From positions 1 to 64,000 of the forward strand of contig JAQCLE010000001.1 in assembly GCA_027592755.1 (NCBI GenBank): a stretch of 64,000 nt of DNA, read 5' to 3'. Both the position numbers and the translations under genes were made by a program. The DNA is from Bacteroidota bacterium (GTDB taxonomy: Bacteria > Bacteroidota > Bacteroidia > Cytophagales > Cyclobacteriaceae). Of this stretch, positions 37,412-47,439 are shown piece by piece (position 1 is the first letter of the stretch; each line of letters starts with the position of its first letter). The notes beneath the pieces were generated by a model. That model was not told where the DNA came from and searched no databases. It saw only the letters and a program-made list of their open reading frames with translations.

Positions 37412-37492
37412 GCGTTCAGGCTTGATATTTTAATTATTTGCTTAAGTTGTTCTGGTTTGAATCTACAAATAAGATGAATTTATGAGAAAAAT

Positions 37493-38368
37493 TCAATTTC
37501 TTATATCAAAACCCCAATTTAATTTATTCCGCAGTGTATCCAAAAATGAATAACCTTTCATTTTGATCAGATTAGCAGTGAATGACTCCTTGAGCACTTT
37601 CATTTTGACCGACGCACCCACAGTTGCTGAACGACTGTCCAGTGATGTCAGAAATTTGGTTTCCCTACTATCCACTTCTATTTTTATAATACTCGAATCA
37701 GAAACAACCATAGGTGTAACGTTCAAATTGTGCGGATTGATAGGTGTAATGAGGAAATTTTGAGAGGATGGCAACACAACTGGCCCGCCACAACTCAAGG
37801 AATATCCTGTAGATCCAGTTGGGGTAGAAATCATTAAACCATCAGCCCAGTAAGTATTTAGCAATCTGTCATTAATATGACATATTACCCTAATCATCGA
37901 AGACGTGTCATTCTTTACGACAGTCATCTCATTTAAGGCAAAGTTGAGGTCCTTAAAGATATTCTGTTCCGTCTCAAGGCGAATGAGAGTTCTTTTATCA
38001 AGACTGAAGTCATTTTTAAAAAGTGAATCCAGTGCTACTGCAATGTCAGTTTTGGCTGTAGTTGCCAGAAATCCAAGCCTTCCGGTATTGATGCCCAAAA
38101 TGGGAATACCAAGGGAGCCTACATGGGTGACAGTCTCCAGCAGCGTTCCATCACCACCAATTGAAAAAATAAAATCAATTGGTTTTTCCATTTTCAATTT
38201 TGAAAAAGTCTGAAGCCTCTCAACTTTTAACGAAGAACCTGAGATTATTTTTCCAAAAGATGGAGAAAAAAGCATATCAACGCCATGGGATGATAATATA
38301 TTTATGATCTCCTGAACGTATTGAGTGGATTCTTCAATGAATTGTTTGCCGTGGAGGGCTATTCGCAT
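37493..38368 (-). CDS. nadK: NAD kinase
   Basis: NAD kinase phosphorylates NAD to NADP and is the only route to NADP in most bacteria. The 291 residues have the signature GGDGTLLETV (Asp73 of GGDG), GINTGRLGFLATT, the NE/D segment (ALNEMTVVK) and TPTGSTGYSLSCGGPVV. The C-terminal ITPINPHNLN is also conserved. It follows the CBS-domain gene by 11 bases on the same strand and is probably co-transcribed with it and the upstream hydrolase. Confidence 0.96.
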   Translation of the reverse strand: MRIALHGKQFIEESTQYVQEIINILSSHGVDMLFSPSFGKIISGSSLKVERLQTFSKLKMEKPIDFIFSIGGDGTLLETVTHVGSLGIPILGINTGRLGFLATTAKTDIAVALDSLFKNDFSLDKRTLIRLETEQNIFKDLNFALNEMTVVKNDTSSMIRVICHINDRLLNTYWADGLMISTPTGSTGYSLSCGGPVVLPSSQNFLITPINPHNLNVTPMVVSDSSIIKIEVDSRETKFLTSLDSRSATVGASVKMKVLKESFTANLIKMKGYSFLDTLRNKLNWGFDIRN

Positions 38369-38379
38369 CAGATACCGTT

Positions 38380-39045
38380 TTAACTTAAATTGAGGTATTT
38401 CATCAACATATCCAGCCTTTCTTTATCATTTCCATCCTTAGGTTTATTGCTGAATTGGTCTTCCACTTTGTATCCGAATCTAATGAAGGTTGCATCAATA
38501 GGACCTAAATCCTCCTTATTAAGTTTTAGAGTAAGTCTAATGATTGCTGAATCCGCCAAATCTGTCATAACATAACTGCTAAGAATTTTATAACCCTCAG
38601 ACTCAACAAGACGGCTGATTTCCGAAAGGGAATAATCGATTTGTTTCAGTGAGATGACAATTATACCTCCTGGCAGATTAACTGACGCAGTTTTAGCATA
38701 TGCCTCAATTACGTCCTGAACAGAGATAACACCTTTATACTCATTCTCACTAATAACCGCGACCAGACTGCTGTGATTCTCATAGGCCAACCGGACTACA
38801 TCATAGTAATGTTGATTCTCCTGTACAATACACGAAACAGCGCTTAGTTCGTAATCCTGGATTTTTTCGTAAGCCTTATCAAGATTGAATATTGTCTCTT
38901 CAGATAAAAACCCAACAAAGATACCTTCACTCAATACTGGCAATTGCGGAACTCTTAATTCCTCCATCCATTTCATGCATTTAGAGATATCGTCTTCCAG
39001 ACGAAGGGGAGGGATCATATAATTTATCAAATCCTTCGCTCTCAT
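38380..39045 (-). CDS. CBS-domain-pair protein
   Basis: This 221-residue cytosolic protein starts with two CBS motifs (LRLEDDISKCMKWMEELRVP, about 14-33; LAYENHSSLVAVISENEYKG, about 86-105), which usually bind adenylates. The second half (~120-220) has IVISLKQIDYSLSEISRLVE and LTLKLNKEDL, an ACT-like pattern, so the protein may be a small ligand sensor. Its start overlaps the alpha/beta hydrolase stop by four bases. Its link to nadK downstream suggests a nicotinamide or adenylate cue, but this is inference. Confidence 0.85.
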   Translation of the reverse strand: MRAKDLINYMIPPLRLEDDISKCMKWMEELRVPQLPVLSEGIFVGFLSEETIFNLDKAYEKIQDYELSAVSCIVQENQHYYDVVRLAYENHSSLVAVISENEYKGVISVQDVIEAYAKTASVNLPGGIIVISLKQIDYSLSEISRLVESEGYKILSSYVMTDLADSAIIRLTLKLNKEDLGPIDATFIRFGYKVEDQFSNKPKDGNDKERLDMLMKYLNLS

Positions 39046-39806
39046 ACGGCAGTAATTGGGGATTTAAGAAATTCTTCAAGTAATGCGTTAAACTTTACTG
39101 GCTGTTCCATCATCGGGGCATGGCAGCATTTATCAATGAACCGTAACTTAGATTTGATGATTAACCTATTGAAATCATGGGCTACCATTGGTGGTGTAAT
39201 TGTATCATTTAATCCCCAGATTAACAATGTGGGCACTTTTATTTTCACGATTTCTGTGGCCATGTTGTTCCGTTGAGCGGACTTCGCAATGGCCACGATA
39301 CGCATGCATTTGGATATACTATTCGTCGTTTCGAAAATTTCCTGAATATATTCCTCACCTATAACTTTTGGGTTGTAGAATGTGTACTGAACCCTTTCCT
39401 TTATATAATCATAATTTCCTCTTTTCGGGAAAGAACCGCCCATCGAATTTTCAAAAAGCCCGGAACTACCGGTAAGGACTAGACGGATTACGTTTTCAGG
39501 CTCATCCAGGGCATAGATAAGGGCCAAATGTCCACCAAGAGAATTTCCCATAAGCGTAACATTTTGCAAATCCTTGAGTTTGACAAAACCTTTAATGTGA
39601 GCGACCAGACCTTCAAGCCCAGCTTCCCTGATTGGCATTTCGTAAATTGGTAATAATGGAATGATGACTCGATAGTTTTTAGAGAACTGGTCAACAATTG
39701 CTTCCCAGTTGCTCAGAGTCCCGAAAAGGCCATGCAATAGGAGTAGCACCTCGCCTTGACCTTCATCAATGTATTCATAGCCCTGTTCCTCCCTAATCTG
39801 AAGCAT
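39042..39806 (-). CDS. Alpha/beta-fold hydrolase
   Basis: This 254-residue serine hydrolase has the oxyanion segment LLLHGLFGTLSNWE, the nucleophile elbow GNSLGGH, the acid segment LIWGLNDTITPP and the histidine in DKCCHAPMMEQP. All three members of the triad are therefore present. There is no signal peptide, so it should act in the cytosol on a small ester or similar substrate. It is the first gene of a run with the CBS protein and nadK and is coupled to the former by overlap. Confidence 0.88.
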   Translation of the reverse strand: MLQIREEQGYEYIDEGQGEVLLLLHGLFGTLSNWEAIVDQFSKNYRVIIPLLPIYEMPIREAGLEGLVAHIKGFVKLKDLQNVTLMGNSLGGHLALIYALDEPENVIRLVLTGSSGLFENSMGGSFPKRGNYDYIKERVQYTFYNPKVIGEEYIQEIFETTNSISKCMRIVAIAKSAQRNNMATEIVKIKVPTLLIWGLNDTITPPMVAHDFNRLIIKSKLRFIDKCCHAPMMEQPVKFNALLEEFLKSPITAV

Positions 39807-39889
39807 TGTTTAATTGATTTTATCCCATGTAATTATAATAACAAAAAAATAGAGATAAGAAAATTTGCAAACGTTGAATTCGCGGTTGT

Positions 39890-40414
39890 TCACGTTTGTG
39901 GAAAATCAGGTTTGTTTTTTATTAGTTCTTGAAAAACGGGTAGCCAGCCTGAAAACACGTCCAATAGAAATGGGGCGAAAGATGCAATAATTGGATATAA
40001 AACAGAACCTTCACCAAATTGGCCTAAGGGGAAGGGAGCAAATGTTTCCACCACCCAAGTCATCAAACTAAGAAACAGAGCCCATTTAAGCACCCCTGCG
40101 ATTGCTCCAACTATATTATCAAATGAGCCTAAGAGCGTCATATCCAGTAAGCTTTTCAGCGCTTTCCCAGTAAGGTTAATTACTACTACTATGAAAATGA
40201 AAATGACAAAAAAAGCAATGAAAGGAAGAATATTTTCATAACCATGGATAAATTCAGACAACATGTCAGCGCCCCAATACATCAGATGAAATCCCCCAAT
40301 GATGGACAGAAAAAACCCAATGATTCCCAGTAATTGCATGAGCAGGCCTGTTTTGAAGCCCTGATAAGCTCCGAAGCCTAATAATATTAAGATTCCAATG
40401 TCAATACCAGTCAC
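39890..40414 (-). CDS. cvpA: CvpA-family inner-membrane protein
   Basis: The 174 residues form four membrane helices with the family start GIDIGILILLGFGAYQGFKTG and later TLLGSFDNIVGAIAGVLKWA. CvpA is named for its part in colicin V production but is widespread and probably has a general envelope role. It follows yqeY by three bases. An imperfect dyad (CAAACGTTGAA / TTCACGTTTG, about 39868-39899) overlaps the stop codon and might serve as a weak terminator. Confidence 0.9.
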   Translation of the reverse strand: MTGIDIGILILLGFGAYQGFKTGLLMQLLGIIGFFLSIIGGFHLMYWGADMLSEFIHGYENILPFIAFFVIFIFIVVVINLTGKALKSLLDMTLLGSFDNIVGAIAGVLKWALFLSLMTWVVETFAPFPLGQFGEGSVLYPIIASFAPFLLDVFSGWLPVFQELIKNKPDFPQT

Positions 40415-40417
40415 TGA

Positions 40418-40870
40418 TCAGGGAGTCAAAAGCTCTTTAACTATTTGTGATATGACTTTTCCATCAGCTTTTCCGGCTAATGATTTTGTTGCAGCACCCA
40501 TTACTTTTCCCATATCCTGAGGGCCAGTGGCGCCTAATTCATCCACAATTCTTTTTAATTCACTTTTAAGCTCATCTTCTGATAATTGCTCTGGTAAGTA
40601 TCTGTTGATAATCTCCAGTTCTGCAGCCTCCTTGGAGGCCAAATCATCACGTCCCTGCTCATTAAAAAGGTCGAATGACTCCTTTCGTTGCTTTGCCGCT
40701 TTTGTCAATAGCTTCATTTCAATGTCAGGAGTCAGCTCATTTGATGCACCCTTTTCTGTTTCAGCTATGAGGATCAATGATTTTATTGATCGCAGGGCTG
40801 TGAGTCTTCCCTGGTCTTTGGCTTTCATTGCCTCTTTGATGTCCTGGTCTATTGTATTTTTTAAACTCAT
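40418..40870 (-). CDS. GatB/YqeY-domain protein
   Basis: This 150-residue protein is a stand-alone YqeY domain, related to the C-terminal tRNA-binding part of GatB. Typical segments are DIKEAMKAKDQGRLTALRSI, EIINRYLPEQLSEDEL and DMGKVMGAATKSLAGKADG near the end. Length is normal. A role in amidated aminoacyl-tRNA handling is plausible from the family but not shown. It heads a two-gene transcript with cvpA. Confidence 0.93.
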   Translation of the reverse strand: MSLKNTIDQDIKEAMKAKDQGRLTALRSIKSLILIAETEKGASNELTPDIEMKLLTKAAKQRKESFDLFNEQGRDDLASKEAAELEIINRYLPEQLSEDELKSELKRIVDELGATGPQDMGKVMGAATKSLAGKADGKVISQIVKELLTP

Positions 40871-40912
40871 TGTTCCGGCATCGATTTATGTTGTAGATTC
40901 TTTAATTTCAAG

Positions 40913-40920
40913 CAAATTTA
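40913..40920 (-). promoter_or_regulatory. Candidate -7 element for yqeY-cvpA
   Basis: The minus strand reads TAAATTTG, an exact TAnnTTTG match, 43 bases upstream of the yqeY start. The -33 half is not evident. Confidence 0.4.
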
Positions 40921-40938
40921 AGGAGAAGCGACCATTAA

Positions 40939-41667
40939 ATGACCAGACTTAGCGTCAATGTAAATAAAATAGCCACCCTCAGAAACGCGAGGGGAGGTAA
41001 CAACCCGAATATTGTTGAAGTGGGCATTGATTGTGAACGGTTTGGAGCCCAGGGAATCACTGTACACCCACGGCCAGATGAGCGTCATATTCGATATTCT
41101 GACGTCTTGCTATTAAAGGATGTTATTATAACCGAGTTCAATATTGAAGGGTATCCTGACAGGAGATATCTCGATTTGGTAAAGAAAGTAAAACCTGCCC
41201 AGGCAACGCTTGTGCCCGATGCGGTGGACGTAGTTACCTCCAATGCGGGTTGGGATACGATTACGAATGCAGCTCTTTTAACAGATATATGCCAGGAGAT
41301 AAAGGGTGAGGGCATCAGAATTTCAATTTTTGTTGACCCGAATCCGAAAATGGTGGAAGGCGCCTTGAAAGTTGGCGCAGATAGAGTAGAGCTTTATACA
41401 GAGCCCTATGCCTCCAATTACCATAATAATAAACACAAAGCCGTAAAGGATTATATCGAATCAGCAGGCATAGCCAGAGACATTGGTCTTGAGGTCAATG
41501 CCGGGCATGACCTGGATCTGCATAACCTTCGTTTTCTCAAGGAATCTATTCCTTATCTTGCCGAAGTTTCAATTGGACATGCTTTGATATGTGATGCCCT
41601 GTATTATGGATTGGAAAATACTATTGGGATGTACCTGAGGCAACTGAAAGATAAAGGACACGAATGA
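40939..41667 (+). CDS. pdxJ: Pyridoxine 5'-phosphate synthase
   Basis: PdxJ condenses 1-deoxyxylulose 5-phosphate with 3-amino-2-oxopropyl phosphate to make vitamin B6. The 242-residue TIM barrel has [70 protein letters not shown] and the catalytic [14 protein letters not shown] with EVSIGHALI at the end. All phosphate and active-site residues I know are present. It overlaps the downstream hydrolase by four bases and diverges from yqeY. Confidence 0.97.
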   Translation: MTRLSVNVNKIATLRNARGGNNPNIVEVGIDCERFGAQGITVHPRPDERHIRYSDVLLLKDVIITEFNIEGYPDRRYLDLVKKVKPAQATLVPDAVDVVTSNAGWDTITNAALLTDICQEIKGEGIRISIFVDPNPKMVEGALKVGADRVELYTEPYASNYHNNKHKAVKDYIESAGIARDIGLEVNAGHDLDLHNLRFLKESIPYLAEVSIGHALICDALYYGLENTIGMYLRQLKDKGHE

Positions 41668-42428
41668 ATCAACTATTCTTTCGGGAATTCGGTCAGGGTG
41701 AACCATTGATCATTCTTCACGGCTTACTTGGCGCATCTGATAATTGGGTAACTCTGGGGAAGCAATATGGCCAGCACTTTCATGTTATTGTTCCCGACCA
41801 GCGGAATCATGGTCAATCATTCCACAGTGATGAATTTGATTACTCAATAATGGCTCAAGACTTGCAAGCGTTGGTTGACGAAAAGGGCTTTAATGCTTTC
41901 AATCTAATGGGGCATTCTATGGGAGGTAAGGTTGTCATGCAATATGCACTTCATCATCCAGGAAGAGTAAACAAGCTTATCGTGGCAGATATGGCTCCCA
42001 AAGCCTATAAAATGGACTATAATCTCATTTTTGAAGCTTTAAGGTCGATTGATATAGATGGCCTGGGGTCAAGAAATGAAGCGGAAATAGTTCTTGCACA
42101 ACGAATTGAAAACTTCGCTATGCGACAATTCCTATTGAAAAATCTGACAAGAAATACAGATGGTTTTGAGTGGCGGCCCAACTTGGCCGTTATCGAATCA
42201 AACATCAACAAGCTTGGTCAGTGGATGTTAAGTGACTCTGTTTTTGAAGAGCCCACTCTATTTATCAGTGGCATCAAGTCAGGTTATGTTACCAAAGATG
42301 ACAGGGAATCAATAAAGAAGCATTTCCCAAATTCACAATTTGCCGAACTTGATGCAGGTCACTGGCTTCACGCTGAACTGCCAAATGATTTTTTGGAAAC
42401 AACTTTGAGATTTTTAGAATCCAAGTAA
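41664..42428 (+). CDS. Alpha/beta-fold hydrolase (YbfF-like esterase)
   Basis: This 254-residue protein resembles the YbfF/ABHD11 type of acyl esterase. It has [24 protein letters not shown], the nucleophile elbow MGHSMGGKV and the histidine [10 protein letters not shown] near the C-terminus. It is cytosolic and overlaps pdxJ by ATGA. It is a different branch from the hydrolase at 39 kb: the oxyanion motif and the PDQRNHG segment set it apart. Confidence 0.9.
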   Translation: MNQLFFREFGQGEPLIILHGLLGASDNWVTLGKQYGQHFHVIVPDQRNHGQSFHSDEFDYSIMAQDLQALVDEKGFNAFNLMGHSMGGKVVMQYALHHPGRVNKLIVADMAPKAYKMDYNLIFEALRSIDIDGLGSRNEAEIVLAQRIENFAMRQFLLKNLTRNTDGFEWRPNLAVIESNINKLGQWMLSDSVFEEPTLFISGIKSGYVTKDDRESIKKHFPNSQFAELDAGHWLHAELPNDFLETTLRFLESK

Positions 42429-42437
42429 AGATTATTC

Positions 42438-42614
42438 TTACTTGATTTTATTGATCAGATAAAAAACCAAAGTAAGCAGAAGGCTTAATAAAATGCTGGT
42501 CACTATTGGAAAATAAAATGTAAAATTCTCTTTTCTAATGACTATGTCGCCCGGTAACCTTCCAATACCTGGAAACTTATTGCTTAAAGTCAGGATCAAG
42601 CCCAACACGATCAA
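42438..42614 (-). CDS. DUF2905-family small membrane protein (58 aa)
   Basis: This gene is easy to miss because it has no ATG. From a TTG at 42614 the frame encodes 58 residues with the full DUF2905 signature: GLILTLSNKFPGIGRLPGD, IVIRKENFTFYFPIVTSI and a second hydrophobic helix ending INKIK. The frame is open five codons further (L-F-G-I-V) before a TAA, and these match the family's N-terminal helix, so a non-standard start or the TTG must be used. It encodes two membrane helices joined by a basic loop. It diverges from the methyltransferase gene. The family function is unknown. Confidence 0.8.
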   Translation of the reverse strand: MIVLGLILTLSNKFPGIGRLPGDIVIRKENFTFYFPIVTSILLSLLLTLVFYLINKIK

Positions 42615-42657
42615 GACTATACCAAATAATTAATAATGTTCTTCCTATCATTGAACT

Positions 42658-43365
42658 GTGAAAGCGCCTGGCAAACTTTATCTGATCCCATCAATTCTTG
42701 CGCCCGGAAGTACAAATGTAATTCCAGAGCAGACAAGGTTAGTGATCGCTGGTCTGGATTATTTTTTGGTAGAAAATGCACGTTCAGCAAGAAGGTTTAT
42801 AAGTGCCTTGAACCTGGGTATTCAAATCGATCAATTGCAATTTGAACTGGTTGATAAGAAAACTTCTTTTGAGGAATCAATGGAATTGTTGGAGCCAATA
42901 AGACAAGGAAAGAACGGAGGCATCCTTTCTGAAGCAGGGTGCCCCGGTGTGGCCGATCCTGGAGCGCTCACGGTAAGTTCAGCCCATCAGCTAGGCATAA
43001 TGGTTGTTCCTCTTAGCGGTCCATCATCTGTTCTCTTAGCATTAATGGCCTCTGGATTTAATGGTCAATCATTTGTATTTCATGGTTACCTGCCAATTGA
43101 TAAAGATGAACGAAAGAATAAAATAAGGGAATTAGAAAGGGCAGCATTGAGATCGGGTCAGACTCAAATTTTCATGGAAACTCCTTACAGGAATGAGCAG
43201 ATTTTTCAAACCTTAATCCAGGTCTGCAATAACAACACCAGGCTTTGCATTGCTTCAAATATCACAGCAGAAAACGAAACAATTAAGACATACTCCATTG
43301 AACGGTGGAAGAAATCACGTCCTGACATTTATAAAATCCCTACTATTTTTATAATTGGGCAATAA
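42658..43365 (+). CDS. RsmI-like SAM-dependent methyltransferase (tetrapyrrole-methylase fold)
   Basis: This 235-residue protein starts at a GTG and has the fold of RsmI, which methylates C1402 of 16S rRNA. It shows GKLYLIPSILAPGST, YFLVENARSARRFI, GGILSEAGCPGVADPG and VVPLSGPSSVLLALMASGF. Compared with classic RsmI it lacks the standard PIGNLxD start and has a shortened C-terminus. Many Bacteroidota carry this diverged paralogue in addition to a true RsmI. The target of the paralogue is unproven. No partner gene is close on the same strand. Confidence 0.85.
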   Translation: MKAPGKLYLIPSILAPGSTNVIPEQTRLVIAGLDYFLVENARSARRFISALNLGIQIDQLQFELVDKKTSFEESMELLEPIRQGKNGGILSEAGCPGVADPGALTVSSAHQLGIMVVPLSGPSSVLLALMASGFNGQSFVFHGYLPIDKDERKNKIRELERAALRSGQTQIFMETPYRNEQIFQTLIQVCNNNTRLCIASNITAENETIKTYSIERWKKSRPDIYKIPTIFIIGQ

Positions 43366-43451
43366 CATTTGACCATTAATTCTTGCGACAATAGATAGGG
43401 TAATTCTTGATAGAAGTTGTTTATGTTCTATATAGTTTACGGTTGGTTGAT

Positions 43452-43481
43452 AAAAAAGAGGGCACGAGCGCCCTCTTTTTT
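43452..43481. terminator. Bidirectional terminator downstream of the RsmI-like gene
   Basis: AAAAAAGAGGGC (43452-43463) pairs perfectly with GCCCTCTTTTTT (43470-43481) around a six-base loop. The A and T runs on the two sides allow use from either strand. It lies between convergent genes. Confidence 0.9.
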
Positions 43482-43530
43482 AGTTTCTGAACCCGACTAA
43501 TTCCATCGATAAAACATTGACTTTAGTTAT

Positions 43531-43562
43531 AAAAAACCCCAGCATCTCTGTTGGGGTTTTAA
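43531..43562. terminator. Second hairpin terminator, next to nrdA
   Basis: AAAACCCCA (43533-43541) pairs with TGGGGTTTT (43552-43560) across a ten-base loop. It sits 20 bases beyond the nrdA stop and ends minus-strand transcription from nrdA. With the hairpin at 43452 it gives a double stop between the converging transcripts. Confidence 0.85.
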
Positions 43563-43580
43563 ATTTTCCATTAGTGAATT

Positions 43581-45968
43581 TTAACTTCCACACATTTCGC
43601 AATCATCCGGATTATCAATGGAACAAGCAACTGCAGCCAGGCTCTCAACCTTTTGTTCCTCCAGTGTCTTCTGAGTCTCCTTTTTGGGTTGTTTTAAAGC
43701 TTCCTTATTCACAGTAAACTTGATTGCATCAGCAGCGGCCTTTGTTCTCAAGTAATACATGCCGGTTTTGAGACCCAACTTCCAGGCGTGGAAGTGCATG
43801 GAAGTGATCTTTCCAAAGTTTGGCTCCTGTATGTGGATGTTCATACTCTGGCTCTGGTCAATGTATGCTCCTCGATCGGCGGCCATTTCAATGATTGACT
43901 TCTGAGAAATCTCCCAAACTGTGCGATAGAGTTCTTTGATATTATCTGGAATTTCAGAGATATTTTGAATAGAACCATTTTCAGACATAAGCCGGTTCTT
44001 CAGGCCTTCATTCCATAATCCAAGTTCAATCAAATCTTTAAGCAAGTGTTTATTCACAACAATAAATTCACCTGATAAAGTTCTTCTTGTATAAATATTT
44101 GAGGTATAGGGTTCGAAGCACTCATTGTTACCTAAAATCTGTGAAGTGGAAGCTGTCGGCATCGGTGCAAGAAGCAATGAATTTCTCACACCATTCTTTT
44201 TCACCTCTTTTTTAAGAGCATCCCAGTCCCAACGTCCAGAATCAGGAGTAATACCCCACATGTCAAATTGGAAGATTCCTTTGGAAACAGGCGAACCTTT
44301 GAAAGTTTGATAAGTACCATCAACAGTGGCAAGTTCCATAGATGCTTCCATGGCACCGTGATAGATGGTCTCATGGATTTCCTTGTTTAACTTTCTTGCA
44401 CCTGGAGAATCAAAAGAAAGTCTCATAAGTAGGAATGCATCAGCCAGTCCCTGGACACCTATGCCAATTGGCCGATGTCGCATATTAGAGTTTCTGGCTT
44501 CCTCAACCGGATAGTAATTGATGTCAATTACTTTGTTGAGATTCTTAGTAACTACTTTGGTGATGTCATGCAATTCCTGGTGATCAAATTCACCATTTTC
44601 AGTTATGAATTTTGGCAGTGCAATTGAAGCAAGGTTACAAACTGCAACTTCATCAGGGGCTGTATATTCTACAATTTCAGTACAGAGGTTACTTGACTTG
44701 ATGGTACCAAGATTCTTCTGATTAGATTTCTTATTACAGGCATCTTTATAAAGCATATAAGGTGTACCTGTTTCAATTTGGGATTCAACTATTTCAAACC
44801 AAAGATCCTGGGCTTTTATGGTTTGTCTAGCCTTCCCCTCCTTTTCGTATTTTTCATAAAGTTTCTCAAATTCTTCACCATAACAATCAGGTAAACCGGG
44901 GGCCTCATTGGGGCAGAAAAGTGACCATTCACCATTTTCCTCAACCCGTTTCATGAAGAGGTCGGGAATCCACATGGCATAAAACAGATCGCGAGCCCGA
45001 AGTTCTTCCTTACCGTGATTTTTCTTAAGTTCCAGGAATTGGAAAATATCTGCATGCCAGGGCTCGAGATAAATCGCAAAACTGCCTTTCCTTTTTCCAC
45101 CACCCTGATCGACATACCTTGCGGTCATGTCAAAATTGCGCAGCATGGGTACGATGCCATTGGAAGTGCCATTGGTCCCTTTAATGTATGAGCCGGTTGC
45201 CCTTACGTTATGGATGCTTAGCCCAATTCCACCAGCTGACTGTGAAATTTTTGCACATTGTTTTAATGTATCATAAATACCATCAATGCTATCATCTCTA
45301 ACCTGAAGAAGGAAGCATGAAGATAGTTGAGGTTTAGGAGTGCCTGCATTAAAAAGGGTTGGTGTAGCATGGGTAAACCACTTCTGAGAAAGAAGATGAT
45401 AAGTTTCAACAGCAGCCTCAATATCGCCCATATGTATACCGATGGCTACTCGCATTAACATGTGCTGTGGACGTTCCACGACATTGTCATCGATTCTCAT
45501 CAAATAGGATCTTTCGAGGGTTTTGAATCCGAAATAATCATAACTGTAGTCGCGATCGTAGATGATGGTTGAATCAAGCAAGGCAGCATTCTTTTTTACG
45601 ATTCCGTACACCTCCTTCGAAATAAGTGAAGCATTTTGACCTGTCTTTGGATCGACATAGGTATAGAGACGCTTCATGGTGTTGGAAAATGACTTGCTTG
45701 TGACCTTATGAAGATTTGAGATGGCTATTCTGGCCGCAAGAATGGCGTAGTCCGGGTGTTTTATGGTCAGTGATGCTGCTGTTTCGGCGGCCAGGTTATC
45801 CAGCTCTATTGTGGTCACTCCATCATATATCCCATTAATCACCTTCTTGGCAATCTCAATGGGTTCTACATAGAGAGTATTCAAACCATAACATAGCTTA
45901 TCGATCCGAGCAGTTATTTTATCAAATTTTACTGATTCCCGGCGACCATCTCTTTTTACTACTAACAT
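43581..45968 (-). CDS. nrdA: Class I ribonucleotide reductase large subunit
   Basis: The large subunit reduces ribonucleoside diphosphates to their deoxy forms. The 795 residues begin with an ATP-cone ([18 protein letters not shown]), which allows allosteric control of activity by ATP and dATP. The core has [44 protein letters not shown] and [20 protein letters not shown]. The C-terminal redox pair is CEMC (Cys790, Cys793), which passes electrons from thioredoxin or glutaredoxin. It follows nrdB by about 50 bases on the same strand. Confidence 0.97.
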   Translation of the reverse strand: MLVVKRDGRRESVKFDKITARIDKLCYGLNTLYVEPIEIAKKVINGIYDGVTTIELDNLAAETAASLTIKHPDYAILAARIAISNLHKVTSKSFSNTMKRLYTYVDPKTGQNASLISKEVYGIVKKNAALLDSTIIYDRDYSYDYFGFKTLERSYLMRIDDNVVERPQHMLMRVAIGIHMGDIEAAVETYHLLSQKWFTHATPTLFNAGTPKPQLSSCFLLQVRDDSIDGIYDTLKQCAKISQSAGGIGLSIHNVRATGSYIKGTNGTSNGIVPMLRNFDMTARYVDQGGGKRKGSFAIYLEPWHADIFQFLELKKNHGKEELRARDLFYAMWIPDLFMKRVEENGEWSLFCPNEAPGLPDCYGEEFEKLYEKYEKEGKARQTIKAQDLWFEIVESQIETGTPYMLYKDACNKKSNQKNLGTIKSSNLCTEIVEYTAPDEVAVCNLASIALPKFITENGEFDHQELHDITKVVTKNLNKVIDINYYPVEEARNSNMRHRPIGIGVQGLADAFLLMRLSFDSPGARKLNKEIHETIYHGAMEASMELATVDGTYQTFKGSPVSKGIFQFDMWGITPDSGRWDWDALKKEVKKNGVRNSLLLAPMPTASTSQILGNNECFEPYTSNIYTRRTLSGEFIVVNKHLLKDLIELGLWNEGLKNRLMSENGSIQNISEIPDNIKELYRTVWEISQKSIIEMAADRGAYIDQSQSMNIHIQEPNFGKITSMHFHAWKLGLKTGMYYLRTKAAADAIKFTVNKEALKQPKKETQKTLEEQKVESLAAVACSIDNPDDCEMCGS

Positions 45969-46021
45969 TTACTGAATTAATTTTAGGTTGTGCTTATGAT
46001 TATAAATTTACTTTCAAATAG

Positions 46022-47017
46022 TTAGAATTCCTCGTTCAAAGAGAACTTAGAGGACACATTTTCATTGTCATCTTTTATCACACCGGCTTTTTGATATTCT
46101 GCTACTCTTTTCTCAAAGAAATTAGTTTTCCCTTGAAGTGAGATCATGTCCATGAAATCGAACGGGTTAGATGAATTATAAATTTTGGGGCATCCCAATT
46201 CCATCAAAAGCCTGTCTGCAACAAATTCAATGTACTGGCACATTAGCTTATCATTCATCCCAATCAGATTGACAGGCAATGCATCAGTCACAAACTCCTG
46301 TTCGATTGAAACCGCATCCCTAATAATTTCCTGAACTGTTTCAATAGGCAACTTGTTTTTTAAATGATCATTATAAAGTAAGCAGGCAAAATCACAGTGC
46401 AAGCCTTCATCCCTGGAGATCAATTCATTTGAAAAAGTCAGGCCAGGCATCAGACCCCTTTTCTTTAACCAAAAAATCGAACAGAAACTTCCGGAAAAGA
46501 AGATGCCTTCAACGGCAGCAAAAGCAATTAGTCTTTCCTGGAAATTACCTTCATCAATCCACTTAAGTGCCCAGTGTGCTTTTTTGGTCACACAATCCAT
46601 CGTATCGATGGCGTTGAGCAATTTGTCCTTTTCTTTAGGGTTTTTAACGTAAGTATCAATCAATAGTGAGTACGTCTCTGAATGGATGTTTTCAATAGCA
46701 ATTTGAAAACCATAGAAAAATTTGGCCTCGGTATATTGAACTTCAGATACGAAATGCTCAGCCAGGTTCTCATTTACGATACCATCGCTTGCAGCAAAAA
46801 ATGCAAGTACGTGAGAAATAAAATGTCGCTCACCATCATTCAAGTTTGCCCAGTCTTTTAAGTCCTGACTCAGGTCAATCTCTTCGGCGGTCCAAAAACT
46901 GGCTTCGGCTTGTTTATAGAATTTCCAGATATCGTGATGTTCAATCGGAAAAAGGACGAAGCGATTTTTGTTTTCCTGTAAGATTGGTTCATGTAAATCC
47001 TGAATTGCAGTACTCAT
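46022..47017 (-). CDS. nrdB: Class Ia ribonucleotide reductase small subunit
   Basis: This 331-residue subunit houses the diiron-tyrosyl radical. Metal ligands appear in [10 protein letters not shown] and in [15 protein letters not shown], which also carries the radical tyrosine (Tyr116) three residues after the His. Further ligands lie in [15 protein letters not shown] and [12 protein letters not shown]. The motif is of the eukaryote-like R2 type, with tyrosine retained. It is upstream of nrdA. A long leader (about 185 bases) is likely if the -7 element at 47202 is used. Confidence 0.96.
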   Translation of the reverse strand: MSTAIQDLHEPILQENKNRFVLFPIEHHDIWKFYKQAEASFWTAEEIDLSQDLKDWANLNDGERHFISHVLAFFAASDGIVNENLAEHFVSEVQYTEAKFFYGFQIAIENIHSETYSLLIDTYVKNPKEKDKLLNAIDTMDCVTKKAHWALKWIDEGNFQERLIAFAAVEGIFFSGSFCSIFWLKKRGLMPGLTFSNELISRDEGLHCDFACLLYNDHLKNKLPIETVQEIIRDAVSIEQEFVTDALPVNLIGMNDKLMCQYIEFVADRLLMELGCPKIYNSSNPFDFMDMISLQGKTNFFEKRVAEYQKAGVIKDDNENVSSKFSLNEEF

Positions 47018-47201
47018 ATGTTAATTAATAATCTCCTGTTTTGATTAAATGATATGCATTGATGTTAAAATAATACGAGAAGCTTGGCTCCTCATTACTG
47101 TTTGAATATTTAAATTTTAATTTGTAGTCCGGTTGAGTAATCCGGCGAACAGCGACCCCCCAATTGAGCCATACAAATATGTTGAATCAAGGCCAAAAAA
47201 T

Positions 47202-47209
47202 CAAAGTTA
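47202..47209 (-). promoter_or_regulatory. Possible -7 element for nrdB-nrdA
   Basis: The minus strand reads TAACTTTG, matching TAnnTTTG, about 185 bases before the nrdB start. No -33 TTTG stands at the standard spacing, so this is tentative. Confidence 0.3.
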
Positions 47210-47378
47210 AGGAACTGTCAATTGTGAGAAATCATTAGGTAATATAAGTGCTTATAACCTCTTATTTTTGAGTTCATTAAGAGTTCATTTCGCAATGAAA
47301 ACTTCACTCTATTTTCAATGTATAAGGGGGTAAAAATTTTTTAAAAAATTTATGAAAGATGACAAGATCACACAATCA

Positions 47379-47409
47379 TTTGTTAGTTATTCCATTCATT
47401 ATATCTTTG
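47379..47409 (+). promoter_or_regulatory. Bacteroidota-type promoter of rplU-rpmA
   Basis: TTTG at 47379-47382 and TATCTTTG at 47402-47409 match the -33 and -7 consensus exactly with a 19-base spacer. The rplU ATG is 30 bases beyond. This is the clearest promoter in the window and fits a strongly expressed ribosomal-protein operon. Confidence 0.8.
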
Positions 47410-47439
47410 CACTCCATTTTTTCGAAACACATTTAAGAG

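Larger units (their letters stand above)
47018..47439. other. Divergent intergenic region between nrdB and rplU
   Basis: This 422-base AT-rich gap separates the minus-strand nrdB-nrdA from the plus-strand rplU-rpmA. It contains the rplU promoter (47379-47409) and a possible -7 element for nrdB (47202). I could not find a convincing pair of NrdR boxes or any RNA gene. The remainder is low-complexity A/T sequence. Confidence 0.7.

Noticed and set aside
47018-47439. An RNA gene or riboswitch in the nrdB/rplU gap
   Set aside because: No stable fold with a terminator or known conserved core could be seen. The region is explained by divergent promoters and A/T-rich filler.
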